64,000 nucleotides of DNA from Hymenopellis radicata (GCA_015501595.1 JADNRX010000005.1:124001-188000), one strand, 5' to 3'; counted from the stretch's first letter, positions 35,238 to 47,953 are shown. Notes: generated from the sequence alone by a model not told the origin. Numbers and translations are program-made.

Positions 35238-37530
35238 TTACAGGCTTTTTATAGCCCGGAAATAAGTACCAGGCTCAGCAACGCAACTCGATTGGTTTGC
35301 CGACCTCTCTGGATCACTGTTACCAAGATCATCAACACACATGGCTCCTGACTGCAGTGAACAACTTACGAAGTCCCAGAGCGTGCCAAAAGCCGGTATA
35401 CCTGCTTCCTTGCAACCTTGCATAATTTCAGAGTTCCCGATGTAGTTCGAAGTTATGAATACCACTGGCAGAGCCGAAATCAGGCCGCGTGTAAAGTGAG
35501 TGCGAAGGACTGACCCTCAGCGCCCCAGGTACGGTACGTTTCTTCCACAAGTTTCATGGTGTCCGGCCGCCCACCGCGCTTCTTACTGTCCCAAAGGATG
35601 AGACGCTCTGGTCCGAGGTGCTTATGGATAAGACCGCTAATTGTCGGCCCAAAGGTCTTCTCCTGGTCGGATCCTATGATCATTCAACGATCGAAAGGAT
35701 CAAAACGTGTTGGTGAACCTACCTATCCAAATTAGGAACCTAGGCCAATGTTAGACTGGGATGCGCCACACAAGATTTCACATACCAGTTGGGGGATTGT
35801 AGACACGTTGAGAGGGCAGCACCTATTCCCGTACCAGTACAGACACGGATGCCTCGTTTATAGAGCGTTGACGTGTTGGAGACCCCAGCGAACTGGAAGA
35901 TGGCGTTGGAGGGAACACACACATCGCAAACAGTGGGATATCATACCTTGACTTCACGCGTCCACAGCGTTTTGGGTGGAACGTTTACCAGGCTCCGAGT
36001 GAAATCGCCTGCAAGTGGCGGTTGTTAGTGTGGCTTTCTCAAGGTCCGCCGCAATTCCATACCTTGAACTCCCGCAATCATGTAGTGATACTTAGCGTGA
36101 GTTCCTTCCCTAAAGAGACGTCAGCCTGGCATCCGACCGAGAGAAGGAAAACACCTTACGAGACTATGCCGAACGCATGGTATTCCATGATTGACGAACG
36201 GCTGATTCTTCCCAGAAGACCCTGCTGCATTCCTCGCTCGAACCGGATAATTGCAACCTTGGGAGAGGGCTAAAAACAGTCAGTTGGTGGCAAATTTAAC
36301 GAGCGTGGTTGCGAGGTACCAGTTCGATGTCGACCTTGACCTCCCGAACACAAATCCAGGGCAGAGCAACGCTGTGCGTAAATGAGTATGAGGGAGGTCG
36401 ACAAGAAAGGACGCGGCCTACAATACTGTCATTCCCACAGTGAACCAAAAGTCTTGATGCCGGATGAGGTGAACGCCATCCAAGTCCCAACTGCGAGTCA
36501 CTGGATTGTAGGTGTCGCCGAGGATGACGAAAGCCCCTAGAAAGGCTCGAAACATGCAGAACGTGACATTCATTGAATGAACTTACATGTCGACAAGATA
36601 CCTATCCAACCAACAAATCTGTGGTGGCGCTCGAACACGCTGAAGCATTTCGTTAGTATTAGCTGTTAGGCAACGCTTTCCACTTACTTGTGATGAGTGT
36701 TTCGGACCCAAGGGAAGGCACTCAACGCACTGATCATGACTGCAAGGTTCGTGACGACCCCGAGGACCAGAACAGCGTCGTGCTGAACGTCCAAGGTTCG
36801 GAACATGTTGATGACTTTAAGCAGAAGCCATAAACATCCGGACAACGCACATCCGCTGTGTATGCCGCCGAGGTGCTGTGAAGGTCGGTGAACGGAGGAA
36901 ACTCGGATCGCCAGATTGAATTTACCTGCAAGACAGATGTGCAACCCAATCGCCACCACAATGGCGCCCACTATGAACATGTAAGTCTCGCCGTACCGCT
37001 ATACTAGGCAGGTAGACCCGACCTTAGCAAAACAAAAATTAACGATCCCGTAGAGTATACGACCAAAGATTTCGTTCCGCATCAGGATAGCAAAGTTGAG
37101 ATTGCCCACAACCATTGCGCCCGAAAACTTGACGGCGTAGGGAAAGTGACCAGTGGCGGCTAGGACGAGCCCAATCATGTTCAGACCAAAGGTGAAAATG
37201 AAAAATTTCCTGTCGGTGGGTCAGTCAATGAGTTTGTTCCGCACAGGGATCAGCCTACCGATAAGTGTTGAACCATAGTGTCCAAAGTGTCCATCGAGAG
37301 ACTTTCTTCTTCGCAGGCTTTGGCTTGACCGCAACAGCTGGGGCAGTGACGGTCAAGTCTGGTTCCTTCTTCTGCAAAGACGACTCGGACGACGAGGCTT
37401 GAGCTCCGGGTCGGGCGGGCGCCTTCTCTTGTTCGAGAGTTGGGACGACAGCAGCCAGGCCCAACTCCGCGTCATTGAGAGCTTTAGCGAGCAACATTAT
37501 TCCACCAATCAAAGGGGAGTGGAGAAACAA
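35238..37530 (-). CDS. Multi-pass membrane flavoprotein of the TmpA / NRPS-like reductase family
   Basis: Starts at 37530 with a Pro/Ala-rich segment, or possibly at the next Met, 37497. After VSRWTLWTLWFNTYR the membrane helices follow: FIFTFGLNMIGLVLAATGHF, VVGNLNFAILMRNEIFGRI, then NFCFAKWAPLWWRLGCTSV, HLGGIHSGCALSGCLWLLL, AVLVLGVVTNLAVMISALSA, RFVGWIGL and FTVGMTVLIALPWICVREVK. The C-terminal soluble half holds the reductase-like features: RFERGMQQGLLGRIS, AFGIVSEG, MIAGVQGDFT, TGTGIGAALS and ERLILWDSKKRGGRPDTMK. Aspergillus TmpA of this family influences conidiation. At least ten short introns. The extreme C-terminus is uncertain: after GIPAFGTLWDF, where the family usually ends, the frame continues through a possible donor to a stop at 35238. 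Confidence 0.72.
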
Positions 37531-38407
37531 GAGGTTTAAAACTGAATAGCAGGTGAAGAGCCAACGCAGGGGAACGCCATGATTCTGGCTCTTATTCTCT
37601 TCTTGCTACCGAATGACGCGACGATACGCTGTTTCGGATGTGGAAATGTGTAGATTCCCATTCCGAAACAGCGTCTCCAGTCGAGGAGTAGACCTAAAAT
37701 TATAAGAATGCCATCGAATTTCGGCGCAGATGCGATTTCCTACCGATATCCGGAGTTTGTATAAAGCTGGAAAGCTGATAGTACCTCGTGGCAATCTCTG
37801 GTTGGATCCTCGGCTTCTGAGTGTATTCCAAGAAACGCTTAACATTTTCATTGACGCGAAGATCGCCACTCTCCTCTCCAGCTTCTGGATGGGCTTCGCG
37901 GACGTCGCTACCGTGCCTCTAAGAATGGGCCTTGGAAGATGTTATCGAAATGGGCCTGAGGCCCTAGACTCCCGTCACCGAAGCATTGCACCTTGAATCA
38001 TTGACTTCAACACTCACGCGGTTCGCAGTGAAGAGATCGGCGGAAGAGTTCACAACCGGATACCGAGTTACTTTCGATAAGATGTCCACACTGTCCAGTG
38101 CCCAAATCAAGCTCCTGTTTCCCGACCACGTCAAGGGCGCAATAACGACACCCTTGGCTTGCTTATTCCCGAAATGCAGCATGAGATTTCTATAATTAGG
38201 TCCCCGAAGGAACAGAAGCTCACCGCTTATTGAACCTCTTCGCGTACTTAGCCTGTTGCCCACCGGACCGGTAAATGGAATGTTCCCAATCAACATTCTT
38301 ATATCGTCCTCGAATCGGACACATATGACATCTGATAATAATAATCACAACAGAGGATAGTTAGCACGGGCGTCGTACACCAATCGTCGACCGCAGATAG
38401 GACCTAG
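37531..38407. other. Intergenic region with weak ORFs, about 0.88 kb
   Basis: Holds ORFs of 88 codons (37730-37996, plus) and 110 codons (37964-38296, minus), which I cannot assign. It also contains a hairpin, listed separately. Confidence 0.35.
37626..37674. repeat. Imperfect palindrome / hairpin
   Basis: The arms acgctgtttcgga and tccgaaacagcgt are exact reverse complements, and pairing extends with a bulge toward the loop. It lies in the 5' flank of the TmpA-like gene. It could be a regulatory hairpin, a mobile-element remnant or a small foldback repeat. Confidence 0.8.
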
Positions 38408-40684
38408 TTAGGATGCGTCCATCTCGGCAAAGTCCTTAAGGTCTGCAAGATTCCTGGAGACCTCGTTCTTGAACATGGCGATATCATGACTACTTTTGAT
38501 TATCGCACGAACTGTCTGTTCCTTCACCTTGAGAACCTTTTCAAGCTGTTCCTGATACCTAACAGCGTGTCAGCCTCGGAATTAAGAGGAGGAAAAGATA
38601 AACGTGCTCAATCTGTAGGCCCTGTAATCGTTGTTTCACACCCATCCCATTCGCTAGCGCGACTGTTCTAGCGTGCGCCAAATCTCGTTCCAGTCGTTCA
38701 GCTTCCTTACTCGCGACGAGCGCCTCTTGCTGAGCAGCCTACAGAAAGGTGTCAAACAAGGTAATGGTGAAAGGTCGGGCGTCTCACGTCTCGTAAATCA
38801 TCTGATTGCTGGTTAAGAGCGGCTACTTTCTTCATCACCTCTGTCGTGTCCAGATCGATATTCTCGCACTCTGTCATGAGTTGATCGAACTCATGGTCCA
38901 CCCTAAGCCGTTCATTTTCCACGTCTGCGCGCTCCATGCGTTTGGTCTCCGCGACCAGATTGAGGTTGGGCTTAATAACAGACTTGATATCTGCGCCTGA
39001 AATAAGCTGCTGAGGATTGGCAGCTGCCGTGTTTAACTCCAGAGTGAAGTCAATATCTTGAAATGGGGGTGGCATGGGAGCAAATAGACCCAACGAGGAG
39101 AGCATTGACATGTAAGTCTCAATAGCCTCTTCTGTGGCGGCGGCCCGGTTCGTCACGTTTACCTCGAGATTCATAACTATTCGCTGAGTTTCCGCGATCT
39201 TTTTAGCGAGATCCTCCAAGCTCCTCTGGAGGTTGTCATGGTCTGTGGTCATACGGATCACCTCTTCTGGCGTCAGATTCTGTGTTTTGACGATATGATT
39301 CAGCTTTTCGAGCTCCGCTTTCATCTGGATAAGGTTTTCGTCTGGGCGATAACATGAGCTGTAAAAGAAAATCAGAAATACTCGACATACCTTTTCGCGC
39401 AAGGTCTGCTCTTTCCTGGGAAATGGTGTCGATGGACTTTGCTTTGCGGATGTCGTATTGGTGGAGAATCTTCTGAAACTTCTCATAATCGCCCTGCAGA
39501 AGATTGTTCTCATTTTGGAGAGTGGCAATTGGCGCCTGGGAGAAGAGTAAGACCACCAATAGGAATAAGAGGCTTCAAACGTACCGCCGACTTCTTGAGT
39601 TTATCATACTCAATCTTAGCTTTATCGACCAATTGACTCTTCTCGTCAAAGTCACATTGGATTACTTCGTTCTTCCGACCTAAGCGATGGCGTCAGAAAT
39701 TGGAGATGACCGGTTTGAGAAAGTATAGACCATAACGGTCCTCTAGGGCTTGCTTCGCCTCGATCATGTCGTCGTTGTATCCCAACCAAAGGGTATAAGC
39801 GTTGCGGAAGAATTCGAAGACGATCGCTCTATGGTCGAGGGGATCTTCAAATTCGTCAGGTATATCGGATGCGACTTGCAGTGTAGGGTGATTGCTGGAG
39901 AGGTAACATTCCACACTCTGCTCAAAATAAGAAGGAAATCATGATCAAAGTCGCACGAACAAACCTCGGCGACCTTTGCTATCCAGTGAAGGACTCCAAG
40001 AAGACTGGCCATGAATGCATGCTTGCAGGAGCAACTAGCCATTTGAGATCGATCGCAGCCACGTATGGATATCGAAGATAAGTCAGAGTCTGTTTGAAGT
40101 AGTCTTCAAGTTTAACTTTGGCGGGATCCGGTATGGGATAGTGAGTATCGAGAGTGAGGATAAGGAAATCAAAGATGGAACGGTAGTCCTTGGCTTGTAT
40201 GTTGGTTAGAGTAGACATGCCAATTTCGAGGCCTGCTTGTTTGAGGAATGCAAGAAGTTCTTGCCGCATGGTGACTTGATAGGCTTTGTCGCGGAGAGGT
40301 CGCGTATCCTTCGCGGGTTGACTGGATTGAGATGATCCAGACGCACCGGGCCACAGCGAGGTCCGACGTGTGCTACTACAGGACGGTCAGGTACGATCCA
40401 AGCTCCTCAGTTTGAAGTACACACTTGTTCAGTGGTGTCCGACCAAAGGTTGGCTTGGACGCACTCGAGAGGAGCGGGTTCTGGTTCTGCGAGCGATACA
40501 TCGACTGTCGATGGCCACCGGAGCCCTGATTGGAGAATGGGGTACGAATAGGGTTGGAAAGTGATGGTCTTCCCATTGAGCTGTTCGGAGTAGGCTTCTT
40601 CGCGGTGGTAGGCAGTGGGATGTGAGAGCGGCCAGGAGGGATGGTGTCTGGAGGTGGCATTGCCGACCGACGACGCGAATCCAT
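38408..40684 (-). CDS. NDC80: Kinetochore protein Ndc80/Hec1
   Basis: Microtubule-binding subunit of the outer kinetochore Ndc80 complex. Start MDSRRRSAMPPPDTIPPG, with a basic, proline-rich tail of about 110 residues. The calponin-homology head follows (VTMRQELLAFLKQAG, DYRSIFDFLILTLDTHYP, DPAKVKLEDYFKQTLTYLRY, AIDLKWLVAPASMHSWPVFL, VLHWIAKVAE), then the loop region SSNHPTLQVASDIPDEFED and a long coiled coil broken by introns (ALEDRYGRKNEVIQC, MKAELEKLNHIVKTQ, DTTEVMKKVAALNQQSDDLR). It ends DLKDFAEMDAS at 38408. The frame breaks in the head near 39996-39997: one more base joins WPVFL to GVLHWIAK in the correct frame. It shares a 126 bp divergent promoter with MOG1. Confidence 0.92.
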
Positions 40685-40810
40685 ATTTGACGCGTGAAAG
40701 CGCAAGCTGCTGGTGGTGGTTGATGAGACGCGGTATGTAACGGTCACAGTCACAGATCAGAAAGATGATCACGGCATCTTCGGCAGAGCTAACTCATCCT
40801 CAATACCATC
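40685..40810. promoter_or_regulatory. 126 bp divergent promoter of NDC80 and MOG1
   Basis: The two start codons, 40684 (minus) and 40811 (plus), leave only this interval, so both genes must share regulatory sequence. No clear motif is visible to me. Confidence 0.6.
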
Positions 40811-41438
40811 ATGTCCACCGAGAGCTCTTTGGTGGCGCTATAACTGTTGTAGCACCCGTCAACCTCATCGATGCTTCGTAAGTTGTATCTCTATCATCTT
40901 TCCCATTCTGAATGGTTTGCAGTGACATCCGCCAAGTCCCGGATACTCAAGAAGTGTTCCTCTACCCAGACTCTAGCGCGAGCATCATTGTCGAAATACT
41001 CCAGAAGGTGGATCCTGCAGATTACAAAGCCGCGGCCAAGTGAAGTGGACTGTATTCCGGCTCCCTCAGATTCATAACGCTCCCTCTATCCAGATTCCAC
41101 TTCGACTCATTGGCGCATGACAACTCCGCCGCCCAATCTGAAATAACATCCATCGACCTCATCCCGAACGACAGAGGAGATCGCACCCCATCCGTCATAG
41201 TGCTCTCTGGCACGCAACGCGTTCAAAAGTTCAATCGAACCTCGTTGGATAATGTCCTCATCCTGATGGCTATCTACCGCGTCGTAGAGAAAAACACGGA
41301 TATCGTTGTCACCTTCAATATCCCTATCGAATCTGAGGACGGCGGGGCTTTAGATGCCGAGGCGTCGAACTCACTCGCTCGCATTTTGACCGGTTCAGCC
41401 GATCGCTCCAGATCATCAGTTTCGACCTCTTTGCATAG
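40811..41438 (+). CDS. MOG1: Ran GTPase release factor Mog1
   Basis: Nuclear transport factor that promotes nucleotide release from Ran. Start ATG at 40811 gives MST, then the family opening ELFGGAITVVAPVNLIDAS resumes after a probable lost base (the CC at 40818-40819). Exon 2 has DIRQVPDTQEVFLYPDSSAS and VEILQKVDPADYKAAAK, exon 3 continues FHFDSLAHDNSAAQSEIT, SGTQRVQKFN and VLILMAIYRVVEKNTDIVVT. The naive frame runs on to a stop at 41466, but one base added near 41402 turns the end into SAESLQIISFDLFA with a stop at 41438, which matches the conserved Mog1 tail. Two GT-AG introns. The match is strong despite both base losses. Confidence 0.9.
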
Positions 41439-41556
41439 ACTGTCCCAGCGCGTGTATATCCGCTGATGCGCATGGTGTTCCGTACAACTAGTATACATAT
41501 GTACTGTACATGTAGGATACATTTGAAGAACGAGGGGTATCTGACCTCAATTCGAA

Positions 41557-43155
41557 TTACTGACCGTCCGGTTCTGGCTCTTCAGGAATCCCCTCCTTCA
41601 CAGACGAGGTAGTCGCGGCTGCGGCCTTCTTCGCTTCCTTTTTCCGTTTCGCAGACTCTTTGAGCTTTTCCCACTGGTCTCGGAACTTGACGATCATCGC
41701 TTTCTGGAAGAACTGTCAGTGACTGGGAAATCCTTGGGGGTGTCCGTGTACGTGCATGTTTTTCGTTTTCTAGCCGAAGCGCACGAAGTTCGTCTTCAAG
41801 TTCCTTGACCCGCCGCGCGTACTGGGACTCCCGGGCAGTTTGATATCCTGGCATAACAAGTGGTGATGAAGTAAGAGTCGCATCGACATGTTGTCGTTGC
41901 AGCGTCACAGAAGCTCCCATTGTTCGTTGTGCCTCATCATAGAATGAGTAGTCTGATTCATAGAAAAGGATGACAAGGACTCACAATCTCTCTTGTGGCT
42001 TGATATACACTATCACGAAGTTGTATGTCTTGCTCCTTCCTTACTTGCAAAACCTTTTCAGCTGCTTCAAGCCGCCGGCGTAAATCATCGTTTTCGGATT
42101 TCAAAGTGGTATTTTCCGTCTTCAGGCCAGACACGGAGGGCTCCGCGTCCAAAGGTATCAGAAAAAACGACTCAGAGAGTTCATCGCCTAATGAAGACTT
42201 GATGAGACAGCCAAACAGGACGATATGACGGAAAATGGAACCTTCATCAAAAATCTCCTCGCCAATGTCATCCGCACTCGTTAATTGCCGCTGAGCGGTC
42301 TTCAATGGCGACGAAGAAGATGCTCTGGATTTGGAATCCTTAGTTAAACCAAAGCGTCTCGTTAATTTGGAGACGATCGGCTCGTCCAGGTCAGTATCGC
42401 TGCTGAGGCTTGAGTCGCGTGCCAGTTCTTTATGGAATGGCGGAGTAGCAGTTCTGGGAGGGATAATTGGGTCTAATCCAAGGGGGGCACTCGCGAACGC
42501 AACTGCTTGTGAGTGAAGATCGAACTTGTTCTGTACGGTATTCCACCAGTTGTTAAAAGCATCGCCAGGATCTGACTGAGAAAACGTAAATGACAGAAAT
42601 GAAACGAAGCCCAAATGACATACACGTTGACCACCAAGTAACATGAATGATTCGTCGACGGTCCCTTCATGAGAATCCATCATTGGGGGCCGTGGCGGAG
42701 GGGAAGAGGTACGCGAAGAACCGGTGGCTACCGAGTCGCCGGAGTGCGATTTACTGGGAACGTCACGCTTCTGTGGAACTGTGGGATCTTTTCCGTCTTC
42801 GCGTAACTTCAAGATCTTCCGTTCTAATTCTGAACTGGCTTTTTTATGCTCGTTGTGTAACATCAACAGCGTGCGTTTGGCCTATTTAACACGTAAATCA
42901 AGCAGCGCTCAAATAGCTACAAGGGAAGATAGTACTGAGGGCTCGCTGGTTCGGTCCGCAGAAGCCAGGTAGGCCTCGGCCGCTTGGGCATGCGCCTCAG
43001 AAGCCGGAATAAGTAGACCATTATTGAGAAAATCCTCTGCATTGGCTGCATGTTGGTGAGCCTATTTAGCGCAGGAGTGAGTGGTCCAAAAGCCTAGGAC
43101 GATAGAGATTCGTTACAGTGTTCATTGGTGCTGCCATGTCGGCTTGTGCAGACAT
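41557..43155 (-). CDS. MIT-domain coiled-coil protein, Atg38/NRBF2-like
   Basis: Start MSAQADMAAPMNT, then the MIT-type helix region AHQHAANAEDFLNNGLLIPA and SEAHAQAAEAYLASADRTSE, followed by AKRTLLMLHNEHKKASSELE across an intron. That layout, with the MIT helices followed by NEHKKA, fits Atg38/NRBF2, the dimer subunit of autophagy PI3-kinase complex I. A disordered Ser/Pro-rich middle follows, then a WWNTVQNKFDLHSQAVAF block, and C-terminal coiled coils (SVSGLKTENTTLKSENDDLR, RRVKELEDELRALRLENEKH, FRDQWEKLKESAKRKKEAKK). It ends EEPEPDGQ at 41557. About seven introns. The ATG8 gene lies elsewhere in the window. The family call is by motif and layout, not alignment. Confidence 0.55.
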
Positions 43156-43481
43156 GGTTAAGAGGAAAGCTTGATCGTGACATCACAGTGAGTGACACTT
43201 CATCTTCTCCATGACCTCCTAGAATGGCGAAGCTGTCTCCTGTTGGCATCCTCTGCTCTTGACGCTGCTATGGCTCCCTTACGACACTCATCTGCTCTGA
43301 AACATGTTCTGGACCTAAACTGCTCACCTGGACTTGTGAACGACAAATTAACGAATTTTTACAAGTGAGAGGAGATCATGCTTTACTCCGGAAAAGACAC
43401 CCCCCCTTTCTGGATGGAATATAATAAATACGCGCGTCAGTCACCTTTTGCACCCCTCGGATCCCTCCTGTCATTATCACC

Positions 43482-44179
43482 ATGAAAAACCGTCTGTCTG
43501 TCTGGTTTGAGAGAAAAGGCAAGGTTCAGTCCACAGATGGCGATGATAAGGCAAGTTGCAAATTCACAAACTACTTAAAGCTGTCGTCTAAACAAGTTCC
43601 AGCCGGATACGGTTCATGAGGAACCTTCCCAAATCAAAAGCGTGGTGCAGCTGAGGCAAATGGTACGAATTCAGCCAGCAACTATCCAATTTTATCCAAC
43701 GCCGTCTTTGATAGCTCTCGAGACGTCTATCGCGGAATTATACTGCTGATAGTCGACATTCCGGTGCACTGCTACCGTTTCGCAGCCATACCAGGACCTC
43801 TTCCGATCCAGAGTCGGCGAGTGTCGCAGTAGCTCGTGCAACGTCCGAACGCACACCTCGGCCATTCTCATTATACTCAGTTCGACCACCATGGGCCAGA
43901 AGATCCACCGCACCTCCGGGGGACCTGCATCAGTTTAATCCATTCTGGGACGCTGAGTCGACCGGCTCGACTCCGAGCCTCTCAATCAAAATGGATCCGT
44001 TCCCAGACGTTGACATGCGCAGCGTGAATGCGCTGCAGACACCCACATTTGACTCGGCTCCGGTGTTCGCAAGCGAGGTGGGGATTGTCGGCGAAGTGGA
44101 AAGTGTTGACCCTTTCCGAAAGGCACCAGCGCCACAGTCATGTGCAGCCGCCAATGCATTCTTTATGGCGGCATCCTGA
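43482..44179 (+). CDS. Uncharacterised basic/proline-rich protein
   Basis: Not recognised. Start MKNRLSVWFERKGKVQSTDG; the first intron appears to use a GC donor (AAG then gcaagt, 43551-43596). Exon 2 gives FQPDTVHEEPSQIKSVVQLR and exon 3 gives LSRRLSRNYTADSRHSGALL with RTSSDPESASVAVARATSER. The C-terminal half contains FNPFWDAESTGSTPSLSIKM, DPFPDVDMRSVNALQTPTFD and a short tail ending AFFMAAS. Low-complexity, about 200 residues, no membrane segment or known domain. It is divergent from the ATG38-like gene with 326 bp between starts. Confidence 0.55.
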
Positions 44180-44515
44180 GGGGATACTCTGTATATTGGA
44201 TCGATGAACTGTATTGCTATACTGCGGGCATTGAGTTGATTGTCAATGCATGTTATTACTATACGGTTAAATATCTAGAGGAGGTGTATCTAAATATGGG
44301 GTGATTAGTGAGCCGCGGAGAACCGCTCCGGGCCGTCTGGCTTAGTCAGAGTTCTGGCATCGCTTTTGACGCTCACGAGCGCCTATTACGAGTTACGACT
44401 TGCCGACGACGGTGACCGAGCTTTGGCCTCGTCGATAAGCGGCTGTTGCCTTTCTACTACCCCACTCAGGGCACTTCTACCGCCGTCTGAGCACCTTTAG
44501 CAACGACGACCATCA
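44180..44515. other. Short intergenic interval upstream of RSP5
   Basis: 336 bp containing no ORF or repeat that I can support; presumably the RSP5 promoter. Confidence 0.4.
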
Positions 44516-47500
44516 TGTCTGTTCCACCAGGACCATTGTGAGTGATATTGCCCGGCGCCTGCGACCTTGCGACGCAGGCATTGCTCGCTACATCGGCTAA
44601 ATGTCGTCCCAGAAGGAAGAAGATCAGGATAACTGTCGTTGCAGCGGGTACGCCTTGCTTCATTTCCTATCTGTCGCTACAAGCTTGCTGATACCTCGCC
44701 TAGATGGGCTCTCCAAACGAGATGTTTTCAGGCTAGTCTCCGCATTCTTGTCAACTACAAATCAATCTTAGCATTGCACAGATTGCCGGACCCCTTCGCC
44801 GTAATTACAGTGGACGCCGAGCAGACACATACGACAAGCGTCATGAAGAAAACCCTCAATCCGTACTGGAACGAAAGCTTTGATATGTAAGCAGGGTTCA
44901 AGATTGAGCAGACTTGTTTCTTAGCTCTTGCAGTACCGTCAAGGATTCTTCTGTCGTCGCCGTTCAGATTTTCGACCAGCGCAAATTCAAGCGCAGGGAT
45001 CAAGGCTTCCTCGGTGTTGTCAACGTGCGCGTGAGCGACGTGTTAGACCTGGAATTGGGTGGTCATGGTGCGTTCTCTCGCCGATCTTGTTCGACTGCGG
45101 CTCATTGCGGATTCAGAGATGCTTACCTTGGATCTCAAAAAGTCCAACGATAACCTGGTTGTGCACGGGAAGCTAATCATCTACTTGTCGACAAACATCA
45201 ACCAGCCCATCAGCAATCCTGGCCCCTCCCAAGTATCAGGTCTGAACAGTGCTCTGGCAGACATGGGACTTAACGGTTCACCCTCGGCAAGCACGTCAAA
45301 CTTGGCTTTGCCAGGCGCTTCAGTATCGCTTTCCCGTGCCTCCAGTTCCCACGCCACAGGGTCAGACACAGCGAACCCTGCACCTATCTCTTTGCCCTCC
45401 CCCAATCCCGCCTCATCTGCGCCATCTCCAGATACCGAGCAGCCTCAGGCATCTGTTCAGTCTCCGGCGACGACATCCCGCCCAACTAGCTCCACCGGAC
45501 CTCCCCCTGCTGCTCCTGCTGCGGCTACAACTCCTGCTACAAACATGCCTCAGGTACAGACCTCTCCGTCCACAGCGGCATCAAACAACCAGCAGATGAG
45601 GAACTTCAACCCCAATGTTGATCAATATGGACCCCTTCCTCCTGGGTGGGAGCGGCGCATTGACCCTCTGGGTCGCACTTATTACGTTGACCACAACACT
45701 CGAACCACGACATGGAACCGCCCATCGGCGAGCGCTGCTGTTAACACCAATGTTCAAGACAGCGAAACAAATGCCGCACGCGACCAACACTCTCGTCGTA
45801 TACTCGCTGATGATCTGCTTGAGGCTAATAATAATACCTCTAGTGTTATTAGAAACCCCAGTGCCACAGCATCTCCCGCACCTTCGACGACTCCGACTGC
45901 AATACCAGCCGGTAACAACGCAACGACCCCGGGAACGGGCAGTTTGCCTAATGGTTGGGAGGAGCGCTTCACTCTTGAGGGTCGCCCATACTATGTTGAT
46001 CACAATACTCGTACGACGACCTGGGTCGATCCTCGCCGTCAAGCGATTATCCGAGTCATGGGACCAAATGGTCAAGGCTCCGCGTTGCAGCCGCAGGCCA
46101 TCTCACAGCTCGGCCCTCTCCCTTCAGGGTGGGAGATGCGTCTCACCTCCACCGCGCGTGTCTATTTCGTCGATCACAACACCAAGACTACCACTTGGGA
46201 CGACCCCCGACTACCCTCCACCCTCGACGCCAACGTACCTCAGTACAAGCGCGATTTCAGAAGAAAACTTATATATTTCCGCAGTCAGCCTGCTATGCGC
46301 GCACAGCCTGGCAACTGTCAAATCAAGATCAGACGTAACCACATATTCGAGGATAGTTATGCGGAGATCATGCGACAGACGCCCAATGACTTGAAGAAGC
46401 GTCTGATGATCAAGTTCGACGGAGAGGATGGGTTGGATTATGGTGGATTGTCTCGGTACGTATCCGCAGTCCTGACCGTTTCTGTTCCCTAACGCGGCAC
46501 ACAACAGTGAATTCTTCTTCCTCTTGTCACACGAAATGTTCAACCCCTTCTACTGCCTGTTCGAGTATTCGGCGCACGACAACTACACCCTTCAAATTAA
46601 CCCCGCGTCTGGCGTTAACCCCGAGCATCTTAACTACTTCAAGTTTATCGGGCGGTGTTTGGGTTTGGGTATATTCCATCGCCGGTTCTTGGATGCATAC
46701 TTCATCGTCAGCTTCTACAAGATGATTCTGAAGAAGAAGGTCACCTTGTCTGATTTGGAGAGTGTCGACGCTGAGCTGCATCGCGGTATGACATGGATGC
46801 TGTAAGTTTCTCTTACTCTTCTTTGCTGTGCCGTCTAATCAGAATCACAGCGAGAACGATATTACCGACATCATCGATGAAACATTTACGACCACTGAAG
46901 AACGCTTTGGAGAAATGGTTACAATCGAGTTGAAGCCGGGTGGCGCGGACGTTCCAGTGACTGAGGACAACAAGAAGGAATACGTCGAATGCGTGGTAGA
47001 GTATCGCATTTCCAAGCGTGTCAAAGAGCAGTTCGAGGCCTTCATGTCCGGATTCAGTGAACTCATCCCTCAGGATCTTATCACTGTCTTCGACGAGCGA
47101 GAACTCGAGTTACTCATCGGTGGAATGTCAGAGATTGACGTGTAAGTTGCTTGATATCGTCTAGGAATAATCTGTCTCACACAGTTTGTTAGCGACGACT
47201 GGACCAAGTTCACGGATTACCGTGGCTATGAGATGAATGACGAAGTTATCCAGTGGTTCTGGAAGTGCGTCCGCAGCTGGCCTCCGGAACGCAAGTCCCG
47301 CCTCTTGCAATTTGCGACAGGGACATCCAGAATACCTGTCAACGGTTTCAAAGACTTGCAAGGCTCTGATGGTCCTCGTCGATTCACCATCGAGAAGTCG
47401 GGCGACCCTTCTCAGCTCCCGAAGAGTCATACTTGCTTCAATCGCATCGATCTCCCGCCCTATAAAGACTATGCAAGTTTAGAGCACAAGCTCACCCTCG

Positions 47501-47584
47501 CGGTTGAGTGCGTAGACTCGTTATACGTGATGACTTTTCACTAACTTTTTGTCCAGGGAAACTGTTGGGTTCGGGCAAGAGTGA
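44516..47584 (+). CDS. RSP5: NEDD4-family HECT E3 ubiquitin ligase Rsp5
   Basis: Ubiquitin ligase that marks membrane proteins for endocytosis and controls many other pathways. Domains in order: an N-terminal C2 domain ([53 protein letters not shown]), a long Ser/Pro/Thr-rich linker, three WW domains ([60 protein letters not shown]) and a C-terminal HECT domain with [34 protein letters not shown] and the catalytic-cysteine block [15 protein letters not shown]. It ends ETVGFGQE at 47584, normal for the family. Introns include one with a GC donor near 44732. All other exons are in frame. The call is very secure. Confidence 0.97.
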
Positions 47585-47953
47585 AGAACGGACACTTGTA
47601 CTATTTACTCTATTTCTTATGCTATTTTGGCGCTTGGTTTTCTAGTGGTAATGGGTACCGGGGCGTCAAACGTGTTATGCTGTGCTGTCAGTAGGTACCG
47701 CCGTGGTACTTTCAAAATACATTTCGTGATAGAACAATGCGCATCACGCAAAGTTAGATGACAATGACGATTCGCAATGGCGTAGCCTCGACGAAATCTG
47801 ACTAAATCGACGGTAGATTGATTACAGAGGATTAGGATACTAGTCAATACACTCCTAGGATACAAACAAAAGATAGAGATATGTCGACTACCTCTTCTGA
47901 AAAGCGAAGGCGATATAAATATCTATATAAACGTTAGTTCTGTCGAGGATGCG
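47585..47953. other. Convergent 3' interval between RSP5 and ABD1
   Basis: 369 bp shared by the 3' flanks of two convergent genes; no supported feature. Confidence 0.4.
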
